Positions 54,116 to 64,000 of a stretch of 64,000 nucleotides of DNA are shown piece after piece. The stretch is from contig JASGCM010000002.1 of assembly GCA_030054175.1 (NCBI GenBank), positions 124,001-188,000 of the forward strand, read 5' to 3'. Under the pieces are notes generated by a model. That model was not told the origin of the DNA. It worked only from the letters and a program-made list of their open reading frames with translations, and did no database searches. Numbering within the stretch: the stretch's first letter is position 1; every line of letters begins with the position of its first letter. The position numbers were made by a program, and so were the translations under genes. Origin of the DNA: Alphaproteobacteria bacterium (lineage in GTDB: Bacteria > Pseudomonadota > Gammaproteobacteria > Burkholderiales > Burkholderiaceae_C).

Positions 54116-55110
54116 AACAAAGCGGTTGGCTGCGCGTCTGGTCCAACCGCTGCGGATGGGCCCTGGTCTTGTGGCCTCTGTCGCAGATCTACCGCGCTTT
54201 GCTCTTGGGCCGGCGCTGGTTGTACGACTCGGGCCTGCTGAAAACCCGTCGTCTGCCCGTGCCTTTGCTGGTCGTTGGCAATGTGATGGTGGGTGGCGTG
54301 GGTAAAACACCGATCACCATGACCCTGGTCGAGCAACTCAGCCGCTTGGGCTGGCGTGTCGGCGTGATCTCTCGGGGCTACGGACGCGAGAGCGATCAGA
54401 CCCAGTTGGTGCAAACCGACAGCACGGAAAAACAGGTGGGCGATGAGCCCCTGTTGATCGCCCGACGCACCGGCGTGCCCGTGGCAGTTTCAACCCGCCG
54501 ATGGGATGCAGCAGTGGCTCTTTTGGCACAACACCCTGAGGTGGATTTGCTCATCAGCGACGATGGTTTGCAACACTGGGCCGTGCAAGCCGACTTGGCC
54601 CTCTGCGTGTTCGACGCCCGCCGATTGGGCAACGGTTGGCTTTTGCCTGCGGGGCCCCTGCGCGAACCCTGGCCGTTGCAAGGTAGGCATCGCCCTTGCA
54701 CTTGGGTGTTGTCCTCTGAAGACCCCCCCTGGGAAGGGTCTTGGAGCGTGCGGCGATCTCTGGCTCCTGAAGCAATCAACGGCCTGGGAGAGCGTTGCCC
54801 GCTCAAGCAATTGCCAAGCCCGGTCCACGCTTTGGCCGCCATTGCTCAGCCCCATGTTTTTTTTGATGCGCTGCGCGCTTGGGGCGTGCGTCTGGATCAG
54901 ACCCAAAGTCGTGGCGACCATCAAGATCTGAGCGCGTGGCACCCCCAGCCGCCAGGCACCTGGGTGTGCACCGAAAAGGACGCCGTCAAAATCTGGCGTC
55001 AATACCCTCAGGTCTGGGCGGCTCCTTTGCAAGTGTCCTTGCCCGAGGCATTGATCCAACAAATCACTCTGGCCTTGCGCTCAAAGTTATCATCACCCCA
55101 TGGACATTAA
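54112..55110 (+). CDS. lpxK: Tetraacyldisaccharide 4'-kinase
   Basis: Phosphorylates the lipid A precursor DS-1-P to lipid IVA at the inner membrane. The 332-residue protein has an N-terminal hydrophobic segment ([17 protein letters not shown]), the P-loop [10 protein letters not shown] and the [10 protein letters not shown] and CTEKDAVK motifs. Overlaps exbD by ATGA and the Trm112-like gene by 11 bases. Confidence 0.96.
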   Translation: MKQSGWLRVWSNRCGWALVLWPLSQIYRALLLGRRWLYDSGLLKTRRLPVPLLVVGNVMVGGVGKTPITMTLVEQLSRLGWRVGVISRGYGRESDQTQLVQTDSTEKQVGDEPLLIARRTGVPVAVSTRRWDAAVALLAQHPEVDLLISDDGLQHWAVQADLALCVFDARRLGNGWLLPAGPLREPWPLQGRHRPCTWVLSSEDPPWEGSWSVRRSLAPEAINGLGERCPLKQLPSPVHALAAIAQPHVFFDALRAWGVRLDQTQSRGDHQDLSAWHPQPPGTWVCTEKDAVKIWRQYPQVWAAPLQVSLPEALIQQITLALRSKLSSPHGH

Positions 55111-55278
55111 ACTGCTTGAATTGCTGGTCTGCCCAGTCACCAAAGGCCCACTGAAGTATCAGGCCCAGACTCAGGAACTGATTTCGCGCGCCGCCCGCCT
55201 GGCTTATCCGTTGCGAGATGGCATCCCGGTTTTGCTGGAGTCGGAAGCCCGCCCCTTGAACGACGAGGAAATCGAATC

Positions 55279-55282
<4 letters not shown>
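55100..55282 (+). CDS. Trm112 family protein (YcaR-like)
   Basis: A 60-residue member of the Trm112/YcaR family, typical between lpxK and kdsB. It keeps [14 protein letters not shown] and [13 protein letters not shown], but the zinc-binding CPxC is CPVT here, leaving a single cysteine; zinc binding is therefore unlikely. It overlaps lpxK by 11 bases and kdsB by GTGA. Function in bacteria is not well established. Confidence 0.9.
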
Positions 55283-57698
<2,416 letters not shown>

Positions 57699-57730
57699 CA
57701 AACGCCTCCTTGGACTTGCATCCATTGAAA

Positions 57731-57750
57731 AACTGGTTAAAAATACAGTT
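57731..57750. promoter_or_regulatory. LexA (SOS) box 1
   Basis: AACTG-N10-CAGTT, with the CTG and CAG half-sites at 57733-57735 and 57746-57748. Matches the proteobacterial CTG-N10-CAG rule. It lies 56 bases upstream of the lexA ATG and 33 bases upstream of the asparaginase start. Confidence 0.8.
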
Positions 57751-57769
57751 ACTGGATATCTGAACAGTA
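57750..57769. promoter_or_regulatory. LexA (SOS) box 2
   Basis: TACTG-N10-CAGTA, both five-base ends identical to the E. coli consensus. It directly abuts box 1 (sharing base 57750), with centres 19 bases apart, so two LexA dimers could bind side by side. It shows lexA autoregulation. Confidence 0.92.
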
Positions 57770-57805
57770 ACCGAGGTCCAGCCCCATTTTGCAGGAGTTT
57801 TCCTC

Positions 57806-58477
57806 ATGGAACAGCCCAAACTGACCGCTCGACAGCAACAAATTCTGGAACTCATTCAAAGTGCGATTGCCCGCACCGGGGCACCGCCCACCCGGGCGGA
57901 AATCGCCAGTGAACTCGGGTTCAAGTCGGCCAATGCCGCCGAAGAGCACTTGCAGGCGCTGGCGCGCAAAGGGGTCATCGAATTGGTCAGCGGCACCTCG
58001 CGCGGCATCCGGTTGCGTTCGGACGCCCTGCGCAGCATCAACGAATCGCGCGTCAAACAGTTTGCCCTGCCTTTGCCAGGCTTGGCCCAACTGGCGCTGC
58101 CACTGGTGGGTCGGGTTGCGGCCGGCTCGCCACTCTTGGCTCAAGAACATGTGGATCAAACCTTTTATGTCGAAAGCAGCCTGTTTCAGCGCAAGCCGGA
58201 CTACCTGCTCAAAGTGCGTGGCATGTCCATGCGCGACGCCGGCATCATGGACGGCGACCTGTTGGCTGTGCAATCGACCAAAGACGCCAAAAACGGTCAA
58301 ATCGTGGTGGCGCGATTGGGCTATGAAGTGACCGTCAAACGATTCCGCCGCAACCGAGAAGTCATCGAGTTGCATGCCGAAAACCCCGATTACGCCACCA
58401 TCGTGGTGCACCCGGGTGAGCCGTTCGAAATCGAGGGTCTGGCCGTGGGCTTGATCCGCAACACCATGTTGATGTAA
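57806..58477 (+). CDS. lexA: LexA repressor
   Basis: SOS repressor that self-cleaves with RecA on damaged DNA. 223 residues: winged-helix DNA-binding domain (1-70, with [20 protein letters not shown]), cleavage site Ala106-Gly107 (RVAAGSP), catalytic Ser141 (RGMSMRD) and Lys178 (EVTVKRF). AGGAG lies 8 bases before ATG 57806. Two SOS boxes upstream indicate autoregulation. A small unknown gene follows after 9 bases. Confidence 0.98.
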   Translation: MEQPKLTARQQQILELIQSAIARTGAPPTRAEIASELGFKSANAAEEHLQALARKGVIELVSGTSRGIRLRSDALRSINESRVKQFALPLPGLAQLALPLVGRVAAGSPLLAQEHVDQTFYVESSLFQRKPDYLLKVRGMSMRDAGIMDGDLLAVQSTKDAKNGQIVVARLGYEVTVKRFRRNREVIELHAENPDYATIVVHPGEPFEIEGLAVGLIRNTMLM

Positions 58478-58486
58478 GGAATCGTC

Positions 58487-58753
58487 ATGAGCCTCGCCAT
58501 CGCCAGCCTCTCCCGCCTGCTCGCCCCTTTGTGGCTCGCCCCGACTTCAAGCCAACCAGTGTCCTTGCCCGTGCAACCTCGGTTTCCGGTTCAAGTTCGA
58601 CCTCAACCCACAACCCCGCTGCGCGTGACCCGTTTGAGCGAGGAACAATTGCCCCGTCATCTGGCCGGGCGCATGGTCATCTGTGGTCGTTTTGACGAAT
58701 TCTGTCGCGAACTCGAGCGCTTGGAAGCCTTGGGACAAGACCGCACGCACTAA
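58487..58753 (+). CDS. Small unidentified protein co-transcribed with lexA
   Basis: An 88-residue protein with its own ribosome-binding site (AAGGA) and only 9 bases after lexA. The N-terminal 20 residues are hydrophobic, residues 20-45 are rich in Pro/Gln, and the C-terminus (RHLAGRMVICGRFDEFCREL) looks like a small folded motif. I do not recognise it. Its place makes it SOS-controlled unless a promoter is hidden in lexA; a division inhibitor or other damage-response factor is possible, but nothing in the sequence proves that. Confidence 0.65.
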   Translation: MSLAIASLSRLLAPLWLAPTSSQPVSLPVQPRFPVQVRPQPTTPLRVTRLSEEQLPRHLAGRMVICGRFDEFCRELERLEALGQDRTH

Positions 58754-58815
58754 ATATCACCGCCTCAAGCGAACTGCATCAAAGTGGCCTTGGGAACAAG
58801 GCACAATCAGAGTGT

Positions 58816-59823
58816 ATGAACATCATCATCCTCGACGATTACCAAGACGCCGTTCGTAAATTGTCGTGCGCCAGCAAGCTCGATGCCTTTCAGGCCAAGG
58901 TTTACACCAATACCGTCAAAGGGGTGGGCCAACTGTCGGTCCGACTCAAAGATGCTGAAGCCCTGGTGCTGATACGGGAACGCACCCACATCACCCGTCA
59001 ATTGGTCGAAAAATTGCCAAAATTACGCCTGATCGCTCAAACTGGCAAGGTCGGCGGCCACATCGATCTGGATGCCTGCACCGAACGCGGCATCGCCGTG
59101 GCTGAAGGCGTAGGTTCTCCCGTGGCACCGGCCGAGTTGACTTGGGCCATGATCATGGCGGCGACCCGCCGACTGCCCCAATACGTGGCCGCACTCAAGC
59201 ACGGGGCTTGGCAGCAGTCGGGCTTGCGCTCGGCCTCGATGCCGCCCAACTTCGGCATGGGGCATGTCTTGCGGGGCCGACTGTTGGGCACTTGGGGCTA
59301 TGGCAAGATCGGTCAACTGGTCGCCGGGTATGGCAAAGCCTTTGGCATGAAGGTCATGGTTTGGGGCAGCGAATCGGCACGCCAGCGCGCCAGCAGCGAC
59401 GGCTTGTTGGTGGCCACATCCAGAGAAGAATTTTTTGAAACCGCCGATGTCGTCAGTCTGCACCTGCGCCTGGCCCCTGAGACCAGGGGCTTGGTCACCT
59501 TACAAGACCTCTCCCGAATGAAACCCACGGCCCTGTTGGTGAACACCTCTAGAGCCGAACTGATCGAAACCGACGCCCTCATTACCAGCCTCAACCGGGG
59601 ACGTCCCGGCATGGCCGCCGTCGATGTCTTTGAGAGCGAACCGATTTTGCAGGGGCACCCACTGCTCAGGTTGGAAAACTGCATTTGCACGCCCCACATC
59701 GGCTATGTGGAGCAAGACACCTACGAGCTGTATTTTGGTGCGGCCTTTGACAATATAGTCAATTTTGCCCGGGGTACGCCCACCAACATCGTCAACCCGG
59801 GGGCCTTGCAAAAAAGGCGATGA
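58816..59823 (+). CDS. D-2-hydroxyacid dehydrogenase family protein
   Basis: NAD-dependent dehydrogenase of the SerA/D-lactate dehydrogenase family, 335 residues. It has the nucleotide-binding LGTWGYGKIGQ and the catalytic Arg (NTSRAELI), Glu (VFESEP) and His (TPHIGYVE). The substrate is unknown; phosphoglycerate dehydrogenase-like and hydroxypyruvate reductase-like members cannot be separated by eye. Single-gene unit. It ends at the base before the convergent GST gene, and a terminator for it lies inside that gene. Confidence 0.85.
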   Translation: MNIIILDDYQDAVRKLSCASKLDAFQAKVYTNTVKGVGQLSVRLKDAEALVLIRERTHITRQLVEKLPKLRLIAQTGKVGGHIDLDACTERGIAVAEGVGSPVAPAELTWAMIMAATRRLPQYVAALKHGAWQQSGLRSASMPPNFGMGHVLRGRLLGTWGYGKIGQLVAGYGKAFGMKVMVWGSESARQRASSDGLLVATSREEFFETADVVSLHLRLAPETRGLVTLQDLSRMKPTALLVNTSRAELIETDALITSLNRGRPGMAAVDVFESEPILQGHPLLRLENCICTPHIGYVEQDTYELYFGAAFDNIVNFARGTPTNIVNPGALQKRR

Positions 59824-60495
59824 TCAGACCGGTTTAGGGGCTCGCAACGCCGCCATTTCGGCGGCGTTTTGCTTGCGGTCGGCATTGACCCTTTGCATGG
59901 TCGGGCGAGCGTTGATGAGGACCATGTAAGCGCCCAAGTCGGGAAAAGCCGCAGCCACCAAATCTTCGTCCAGGACCTTGCGACAGGCACTGGCGGCCAG
60001 CGGCAGATGGATGGCTGCCGCACAATCGGCCAAACCGAACTCGGGCCCGGCCACAAAGGGTTCAAAACGCGCCAACGTCTTGAAACTGGCCAAACCTTTG
60101 GTCAACAAACGCCTGACTTTGTCTTTGGTCTCGTCGCTGACCTTGCCGGCAAAAAAAGCCTCGGAATAAAGCTCGCGCGCCACCAGTTCAATGTGCAACT
60201 CCAAATACAAAATCATTTCGCGCACCTTCGCGGCGGCGAAAGGATCGCTGGGCAGCAAGGGATGGGCAGGCCAGCGTTGCTCAATGTACTCGGCACAGGC
60301 GAAGGATTCGGACAAGGCGCCTTGCTCGGTTTCGATGAAAGGCACCTTGGCCATGGGGGAGCGCCCCACCAATTTGGGATGGGTGTTGCCCACCCAGACC
60401 AACTCCTCTTCGAAAGGAACGCCTTTTTCCAGCAGTTGCAACTTGAGTTTGCTGTAGTAATTGCTGAGTGAAAAACCGCACAATTTGAGGGCCAT
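59824..60495 (-). CDS. Glutathione S-transferase family protein
   Basis: A 223-residue GST: thioredoxin-like N-terminal domain (KLCGFSLSNYYSKLKL, with SPMAKVPFIE and the ESFACAEYI glutathione-binding segment) and helical C-terminal domain (FVAGPEFGLADCAAA). Substrates of such GSTs are rarely predictable. GGAGAC precedes ATG 60495. Divergent from the 3-hydroxyacyl-CoA dehydrogenase gene. Confidence 0.9.
   Translation of the reverse strand: MALKLCGFSLSNYYSKLKLQLLEKGVPFEEELVWVGNTHPKLVGRSPMAKVPFIETEQGALSESFACAEYIEQRWPAHPLLPSDPFAAAKVREMILYLELHIELVARELYSEAFFAGKVSDETKDKVRRLLTKGLASFKTLARFEPFVAGPEFGLADCAAAIHLPLAASACRKVLDEDLVAAAFPDLGAYMVLINARPTMQRVNADRKQNAAEMAALRAPKPV
59846..59870 (+). terminator. Intrinsic terminator inside the convergent GST gene
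   Basis: AACGCCGCC-ATTTC-GGCGGCGTT, a perfect nine-pair stem with a 5-base loop, ending in TTTT. It lies 23 bases after the stop of the hydroxyacid dehydrogenase gene and within the last codons of the GST gene (encoding its KQNAAEMAAL region). Confidence 0.75.
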
Positions 60496-60540
60496 GGTAG
60501 TCTCCGTAGTGATGCGAACATTGTGTCACACGCAACACGC

Positions 60541-60546
60541 CATAAT
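60541..60546 (+). promoter_or_regulatory. -10-like CATAAT of the 3-hydroxyacyl-CoA dehydrogenase gene
   Basis: CATAAT ends 7 bases before ATG 60554; TTGTGT lies 14 bases upstream of it. No ribosome-binding site between. Candidate leaderless start. Confidence 0.35.
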
Positions 60547-60553
60547 CGTGCCT

Positions 60554-62077
60554 ATGAAACAACCATTCCAAACCGTCGGCATCGTGGGCACAGGCGCCAT
60601 GGGCCGGGGCATCGCCCAAATTTGCGCCCAAGCCGGCAGCCTGGTCCTGTTGCACGACAGCCAACCCCAAGCCTGTCAACAAGCCATCGACAACTTGCAA
60701 ATGCAATGGAACAAACTGGCTGAAAAGGGCCGACTCAGCCCCGAACAAGTGCAAGAATTCGTGGGGCGTTTGCGCGCCTCTCCGGCCTTGTCCGATCTGG
60801 CGGGCTGCGACTTGGTCATCGAAGCCATCGTCGAAAAGCTCGAGGTCAAACAGAGCGTGTTCAAACAGCTCGAAGCGCTGGTTCGGCCCGACGCGGTATT
60901 GGCCACCAATACCTCTTCTTTGTCGGTCACCGCCATTGCCTCCGCCTTGCAAAAGCCCGAGCGCTTCGCCGGCTACCACTACTTCAACCCCGTGCCACTG
61001 ATGAAAGTGGTCGAGATCATCGCCGGTTTGCGCACCGACCCCATGGTCTGCGAGCAGCTCGACACCCACGCCCGCGCCACCGGCCACACCCCCGTGCATG
61101 CCCAAGACACTCCGGGCTTCATCGTCAACCACGCCGGGCGCGGTTACGGCACCGAGGCCCTGCGCATCATCGGTGAGGGCATCAGCGACTTCGCCACTGT
61201 CGATCGCATCTTGCGCGATCAAGTGGGATTCAAGCTTGGCCCCTTCGAATTGCTTGACCTGACCGCCTTGGACGTCTCGCACCCAGTCATGGAGTCCATT
61301 TACCACCAGTACTACCAAGAGCCGCGCTACCGGCCCAGCGTCATCACCGCCCAACGGCTGGCCGCCGGCGTGGTCGGCCGAAAATCTGGTCTGGGTTTTT
61401 ATCCCTATGTCGACGGCAAAGCCCAAGTGCCGCCCGAATTGCCCGCGCCAATGGTCCCCGAGTTCCCCCCGGTGTGGGTGTCTTCGCGTGCCGCGCGTCG
61501 TGCCGACCTGTTGCAATTGCTCAAAGACCTGGGCGCTCGCATCGAGACTGGCTCCTCGCCCTCGACACAGGCCCTGTGTCTGGTCGCGCCCTTGGGCTTT
61601 GACGTCACCACCGTAGCGGTGGTCGAGCGGCTTGATCCCGCCCGGACTGTGGGCATCGACCTGTTGTTCGAAGACAAAGCCACGCGCCGACGCGTTTTGG
61701 CCACCAACCCGGCCACCCGCACCGACATGCGTGACGCTGCCCATGCGCTGTTCGCCCGCGACGGCAAGGCCGTCAGCGTGATCCGTGACAGCGGCGGCTT
61801 CGTCACCCAACGCGTCGTGGCCCACATGGTCAACATCGCCTGTGACATCTGCCAGCAGCAGATCTGCACGCCTCAAGACCTGGAATTGGCGGTCACCTTG
61901 GGTCTGGGCTACCCCATGGGTCCGTTGGTCATGGGTGATTTGCTGGGCCCGGACAATGTATTGGAAACTCTGTTCAACCTGCAAACCGTATACGGCGACC
62001 CGCGCTATCGCCCCAGCCCCTGGTTGCGCCGTCGCGGTGCCATCGGTCTGAGCCTGACACATGTCGAACCCCGCTGA
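60554..62077 (+). CDS. 3-hydroxyacyl-CoA dehydrogenase (two-domain, PaaH-like)
   Basis: NAD-dependent oxidation of 3-hydroxyacyl-CoA in fatty-acid or phenylacetate-type catabolism. From ATG 60554 it has 507 residues: N-terminal Rossmann domain with GTGAMGRGIAQ, catalytic YHYFNPVPLMKVVE, a first C-terminal domain (TPGFIVNHAGRGYGTEAL) and a second, partly duplicated C-terminal region (SGGFVTQRVVAHMV). The double C-terminal form is typical of PaaH/PaaC. It precedes an enoyl-CoA hydratase family gene by 9 bases. Confidence 0.92.
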   Translation: MKQPFQTVGIVGTGAMGRGIAQICAQAGSLVLLHDSQPQACQQAIDNLQMQWNKLAEKGRLSPEQVQEFVGRLRASPALSDLAGCDLVIEAIVEKLEVKQSVFKQLEALVRPDAVLATNTSSLSVTAIASALQKPERFAGYHYFNPVPLMKVVEIIAGLRTDPMVCEQLDTHARATGHTPVHAQDTPGFIVNHAGRGYGTEALRIIGEGISDFATVDRILRDQVGFKLGPFELLDLTALDVSHPVMESIYHQYYQEPRYRPSVITAQRLAAGVVGRKSGLGFYPYVDGKAQVPPELPAPMVPEFPPVWVSSRAARRADLLQLLKDLGARIETGSSPSTQALCLVAPLGFDVTTVAVVERLDPARTVGIDLLFEDKATRRRVLATNPATRTDMRDAAHALFARDGKAVSVIRDSGGFVTQRVVAHMVNIACDICQQQICTPQDLELAVTLGLGYPMGPLVMGDLLGPDNVLETLFNLQTVYGDPRYRPSPWLRRRGAIGLSLTHVEPR

Positions 62078-62086
62078 AGGACCCCC

Positions 62087-62866
62087 ATGCCCGCCCAACT
62101 CAAAAGTGCCACCCAAGGCGAGACCCTGATTCTGACCTTGTCCAACCCGGAGTTTCGCAACGCCTTGGGGCCCGAGATTTACGCGGCAGGCACCGAAGCA
62201 CTGATCGCCGCCGAATCCAACCCCGACATCAAAAGCGTGATCATCACTGGAGAGGGCGAACATTTTTGCGCCGGAGGAAATCTGAATCGTTTGCTAGAGA
62301 ACAGGAAACGGGAACCACAGGTTCAAGCCTCCAGCATTGAGGGCCTGCACGGCTGGATTCAGGCCATCCGGACCTTTCCCAAGCCGGTGATCGCCGCCGT
62401 GGAAGGGGCCTGCGCCGGCGCTGGTTTCTCGCTGGTGTTGATGTGTGACATGGCGGTAGCTGCCAGCAACAGCGTCATTGTGCTGGCCTACAGCAATGTG
62501 GGCCTGTCCACCGACGGCGGCGCCACTTGGAGTTTGGCGCGCGCCCTGCCCCGCCCCCTGGCCAGCGAGATCCTGATGCTGGGCGGCAAAGTCAGCCCAC
62601 AGATGTTGCAGCAACATGGCCTGCTGAATCAGGTCTGCGAGCCAGGGCAAGCCTTGGCCCAAGCGCTGGCGCTGGCTCAACGCCTCAATGGCCGCCCCGG
62701 CAATGTGCTCGCCAGCATCAAGGAGCTGCTGGCCGACGGCGTGACCGAGTCCATGCCCACGCAGTTGGATGCAGAAAAAAAACACTTCGTCAGCAATCTG
62801 CATCACGCCAATGCCGAAACAGGCATCCGGGCTTTTTTTGCCAAACAAAGTCCCAAGTACCTTTGA
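62087..62866 (+). CDS. Enoyl-CoA hydratase/isomerase family protein (PaaG-like)
   Basis: Crotonase-fold protein of 259 residues with oxyanion-hole segments HFCAGGN and EGACAGAG. The usual hydratase glutamates are absent from their expected places; instead Asp143 appears in GLSTDGGATW, as in PaaG and other isomerases. It is thus more likely an isomerase (for example of unsaturated or ring-epoxide acyl-CoAs) than a hydratase. AAGGAC precedes the ATG. Probably one operon with the dehydrogenase before it. Confidence 0.87.
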   Translation: MPAQLKSATQGETLILTLSNPEFRNALGPEIYAAGTEALIAAESNPDIKSVIITGEGEHFCAGGNLNRLLENRKREPQVQASSIEGLHGWIQAIRTFPKPVIAAVEGACAGAGFSLVLMCDMAVAASNSVIVLAYSNVGLSTDGGATWSLARALPRPLASEILMLGGKVSPQMLQQHGLLNQVCEPGQALAQALALAQRLNGRPGNVLASIKELLADGVTESMPTQLDAEKKHFVSNLHHANAETGIRAFFAKQSPKYL

Positions 62867-62873
62867 TCTCCTG

Positions 62874-62929
62874 TTGGGGTCGCCAGCGAGTCAGACACGC
62901 AGGTGACATGACCACGGTAGCGACCCCAA
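62874..62929. repeat. Widely spaced perfect inverted repeat before the Crp/Fnr gene
   Basis: TTGGGGTCGC (62874-62883) and GCGACCCCAA (62920-62929) are perfect 10-base complements with a 36-base spacer that itself contains short GTCA/TGAC repeats. It sits between the enoyl-CoA hydratase stop and the regulator start. It could be an mRNA stem-loop or a looped operator. No T-run follows. Confidence 0.5.
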
Positions 62930-62969
62930 TGCCCGACCGACAATCTTTTTGCGTTAATGAAGTTTTACC

Positions 62970-63689
62970 ATGGATGATCCAATTTTGAACGCTGAAGAAC
63001 GCGAAGCCATCAATGCAGGGCGCTGGTTTTCCTCGCTGTCGCCCTCCTTGCGGCACGACATCTTGCGCTGCGCCTATGTCAAGCGCTTGAAAGACGGCGA
63101 CCTCATCACGGCTCGCGGCGATCCGGCTGAAGAATGGATGGCCTGCGCCAAAGGGGCCGTTCGCGTCAGTTCGACCTCGTTGTCGGGCAAGCAGATCACC
63201 TTCACCTACGTCGAACCCGGCATCTGGTTTGGAGATGTCTCCATCATCGACGGCGACAGCCGCACCCATGATGCTTATGCCCATGGCGACACCACCATTT
63301 TGTGTGTGGCTTGTGCAGACTTCCAAAAAATATTGACCCTGCACGTCGAGTTCTACGAGGCCATGCTCAAACTGCAAGCCCGTCGAATCCGGCAATTGTT
63401 CGGTCTGGTCGAAGACCTCAGTACTCTGCCCCTGCGCTCTAGACTGGCCAAGCAACTGTTGCATTTGGCACGCAGCTACGGCGTGCCCTGCCTCAATAAC
63501 AGCCAGGAAACCCGCATCGGACTGCACTTGGCACAGGAAGAGCTGGCACAGCTGCTGGGCGCGTCGCGCCAGCGGGTCAACCAGGAACTCAAGGCCATGG
63601 AACGCGAGGAAGCGATCCGCATCGAAGCCGGTGGGATCGTCATCCATGACCGCAATGCCCTCATGCGCGTGAGTGAGGCCGATTTGTGA
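62970..63689 (+). CDS. Crp/Fnr family transcriptional regulator
   Basis: A 239-residue regulator: cyclic-nucleotide-binding-like sensor domain (about 20-140, GIWFGDVSIIDG) and a C-terminal winged helix with the recognition helix in EELAQLLGASRQRVNQELKAME. There is no FNR-type N-terminal cysteine cluster, so it is not an FNR oxygen sensor; its ligand is unknown. The GTGA overlap with the phosphotransferase gene suggests one transcript. Confidence 0.9.
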   Translation: MDDPILNAEEREAINAGRWFSSLSPSLRHDILRCAYVKRLKDGDLITARGDPAEEWMACAKGAVRVSSTSLSGKQITFTYVEPGIWFGDVSIIDGDSRTHDAYAHGDTTILCVACADFQKILTLHVEFYEAMLKLQARRIRQLFGLVEDLSTLPLRSRLAKQLLHLARSYGVPCLNNSQETRIGLHLAQEELAQLLGASRQRVNQELKAMEREEAIRIEAGGIVIHDRNALMRVSEADL

Positions 63690-64000
63690 GCAGCCCCAAT
63701 GACACCTTCTCGGGCACCCGCCCCGTCAGCGAGGCGCACGCCTTTGACGTCGAAGCCCTGCAGACTTGGCTCAGCCGCCAGGTCAACGGCTTCCAAGGGC
63801 CTTTGTCCGTCGAGATGTTCAAGGGCGGTCAATCGAACCCCACGTACAAACTCATCACCTCCACGCGCAGCTACGTCATGCGCGCCAAACCCGGACCTGT
63901 GGCCAAACTCTTGCCCTCGGCCCACGCCATCGAGCGCGAATTCAAGGTCATGAGCGCCTTATCCCGCACCGATGTCCCCGTGGCTGAAATGCTGGCCCTG
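63686..64000 (+). CDS. Phosphotransferase family protein (APH/ACAD10-like), 5' part
   Basis: A frame beginning at GTG 63686 (overlapping the regulator stop as GTGA) and open to the right edge, 105 residues visible. It has FKGGQSNPTYKL and a following VMRAKPGP, matching the nucleotide-binding start of aminoglycoside phosphotransferase-like kinases such as ACAD10/11-type proteins, which often neighbour acyl-CoA metabolism genes. Truncated by the window, so catalytic motifs cannot be seen. Confidence 0.8.
   Translation, partial: MSSPNDTFSGTRPVSEAHAFDVEALQTWLSRQVNGFQGPLSVEMFKGGQSNPTYKLITSTRSYVMRAKPGPVAKLLPSAHAIEREFKVMSALSRTDVPVAEMLAL

Noticed and set aside
60281-62263. Long open minus-strand frame of about 660 codons opposite the 3-hydroxyacyl-CoA dehydrogenase
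   Set aside because: Low-complexity Gly/His/Gln-rich translation, no domain, antisense to a clear enzyme.
62874-62929. FNR or CRP binding site upstream of the regulator
   Set aside because: The arms do not match TTGAT-N4-ATCAA or TGTGA-N6-TCACA and the spacer is far too long.

Overview
This window is ordinary chromosome from a betaproteobacterium, most likely Burkholderiales and close to the Comamonadaceae. The evidence is the gene orders smc-zipA-ligA, dapCDE-prmB, purD-acyltransferase-hemF-nadD-rsfS-rlmH-maf and xseA-exbBD-lpxK-trm112-kdsB-adk, together with fairly high GC and near-complete coding density. I see no insertion sequence, prophage, CRISPR array or rRNA operon. This placement is inference from gene order and protein character; no search was run.

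Layout. 1-4.3 kb: the end of an unidentified gene, then purL. 4.3-7.7 kb: map and glnD. 7.7-14.4 kb (minus): smc, a zipA-like gene and ligA. 14.5-20.9 kb: a small HPt protein divergent from a tightly coupled operon dapC-dapD-dapE-prmB-ABC-F. 21-22 kb: a VirK/YbjX protein and tRNA-Lys(UUU). 22.1-26.6 kb (minus): tolB-pal-cpoB-yeeE-tcdA, leading into the tRNA. 26.7-36.1 kb: a surface-polysaccharide block (two-domain sugar isomerase/acetyltransferase, sugar aminotransferase, O-acyltransferase, MsbA-type exporter, four glycosyltransferases), part of it strikingly AT-rich. 36.1-45.7 kb: the conserved purD...maf-rng series, interrupted between maf and rng by a UDP-glucuronate epimerase/UDP-glucose dehydrogenase pair facing the other way. 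45.8-51.4 kb: clpA, clpS, a cold-shock gene, icd, a DUF192 gene and sodB. 51.5-56.8 kb: xseA and the exbB-exbD-lpxK-trm112-kdsB-adk series. 56.8-58.8 kb: asparaginase divergent from lexA (two abutting SOS boxes) and a small unknown gene. 58.8-64 kb: a 2-hydroxyacid dehydrogenase, a glutathione transferase, a beta-oxidation pair, a Crp/Fnr regulator and a phosphotransferase cut by the window edge.

Main themes are envelope building (MsbA, LpxK, KdsB, Tol-Pal, O-polysaccharide sugars), lysine/DAP synthesis, purine and haem synthesis, and protein and RNA quality control. Three observations stand out. First, eight start codons are preceded by a -10-like hexamer (GATAAT, TAGAAT, TATTAT, TAAAAT or CATAAT) exactly 6 or 7 bases upstream, with no ribosome-binding site, as expected for leaderless mRNAs; two of the cases form head-to-head pairs. 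Second, a putative thiosulfate importer and a tRNA-ct6A dehydratase gene are translationally coupled and lie directly upstream of tRNA-Lys(UUU), a likely substrate. Third, RsfS carries an uncommon Lys/Ala/Pro-rich tail resembling histone H1. I found no clearly new multi-gene defence or mobile system.
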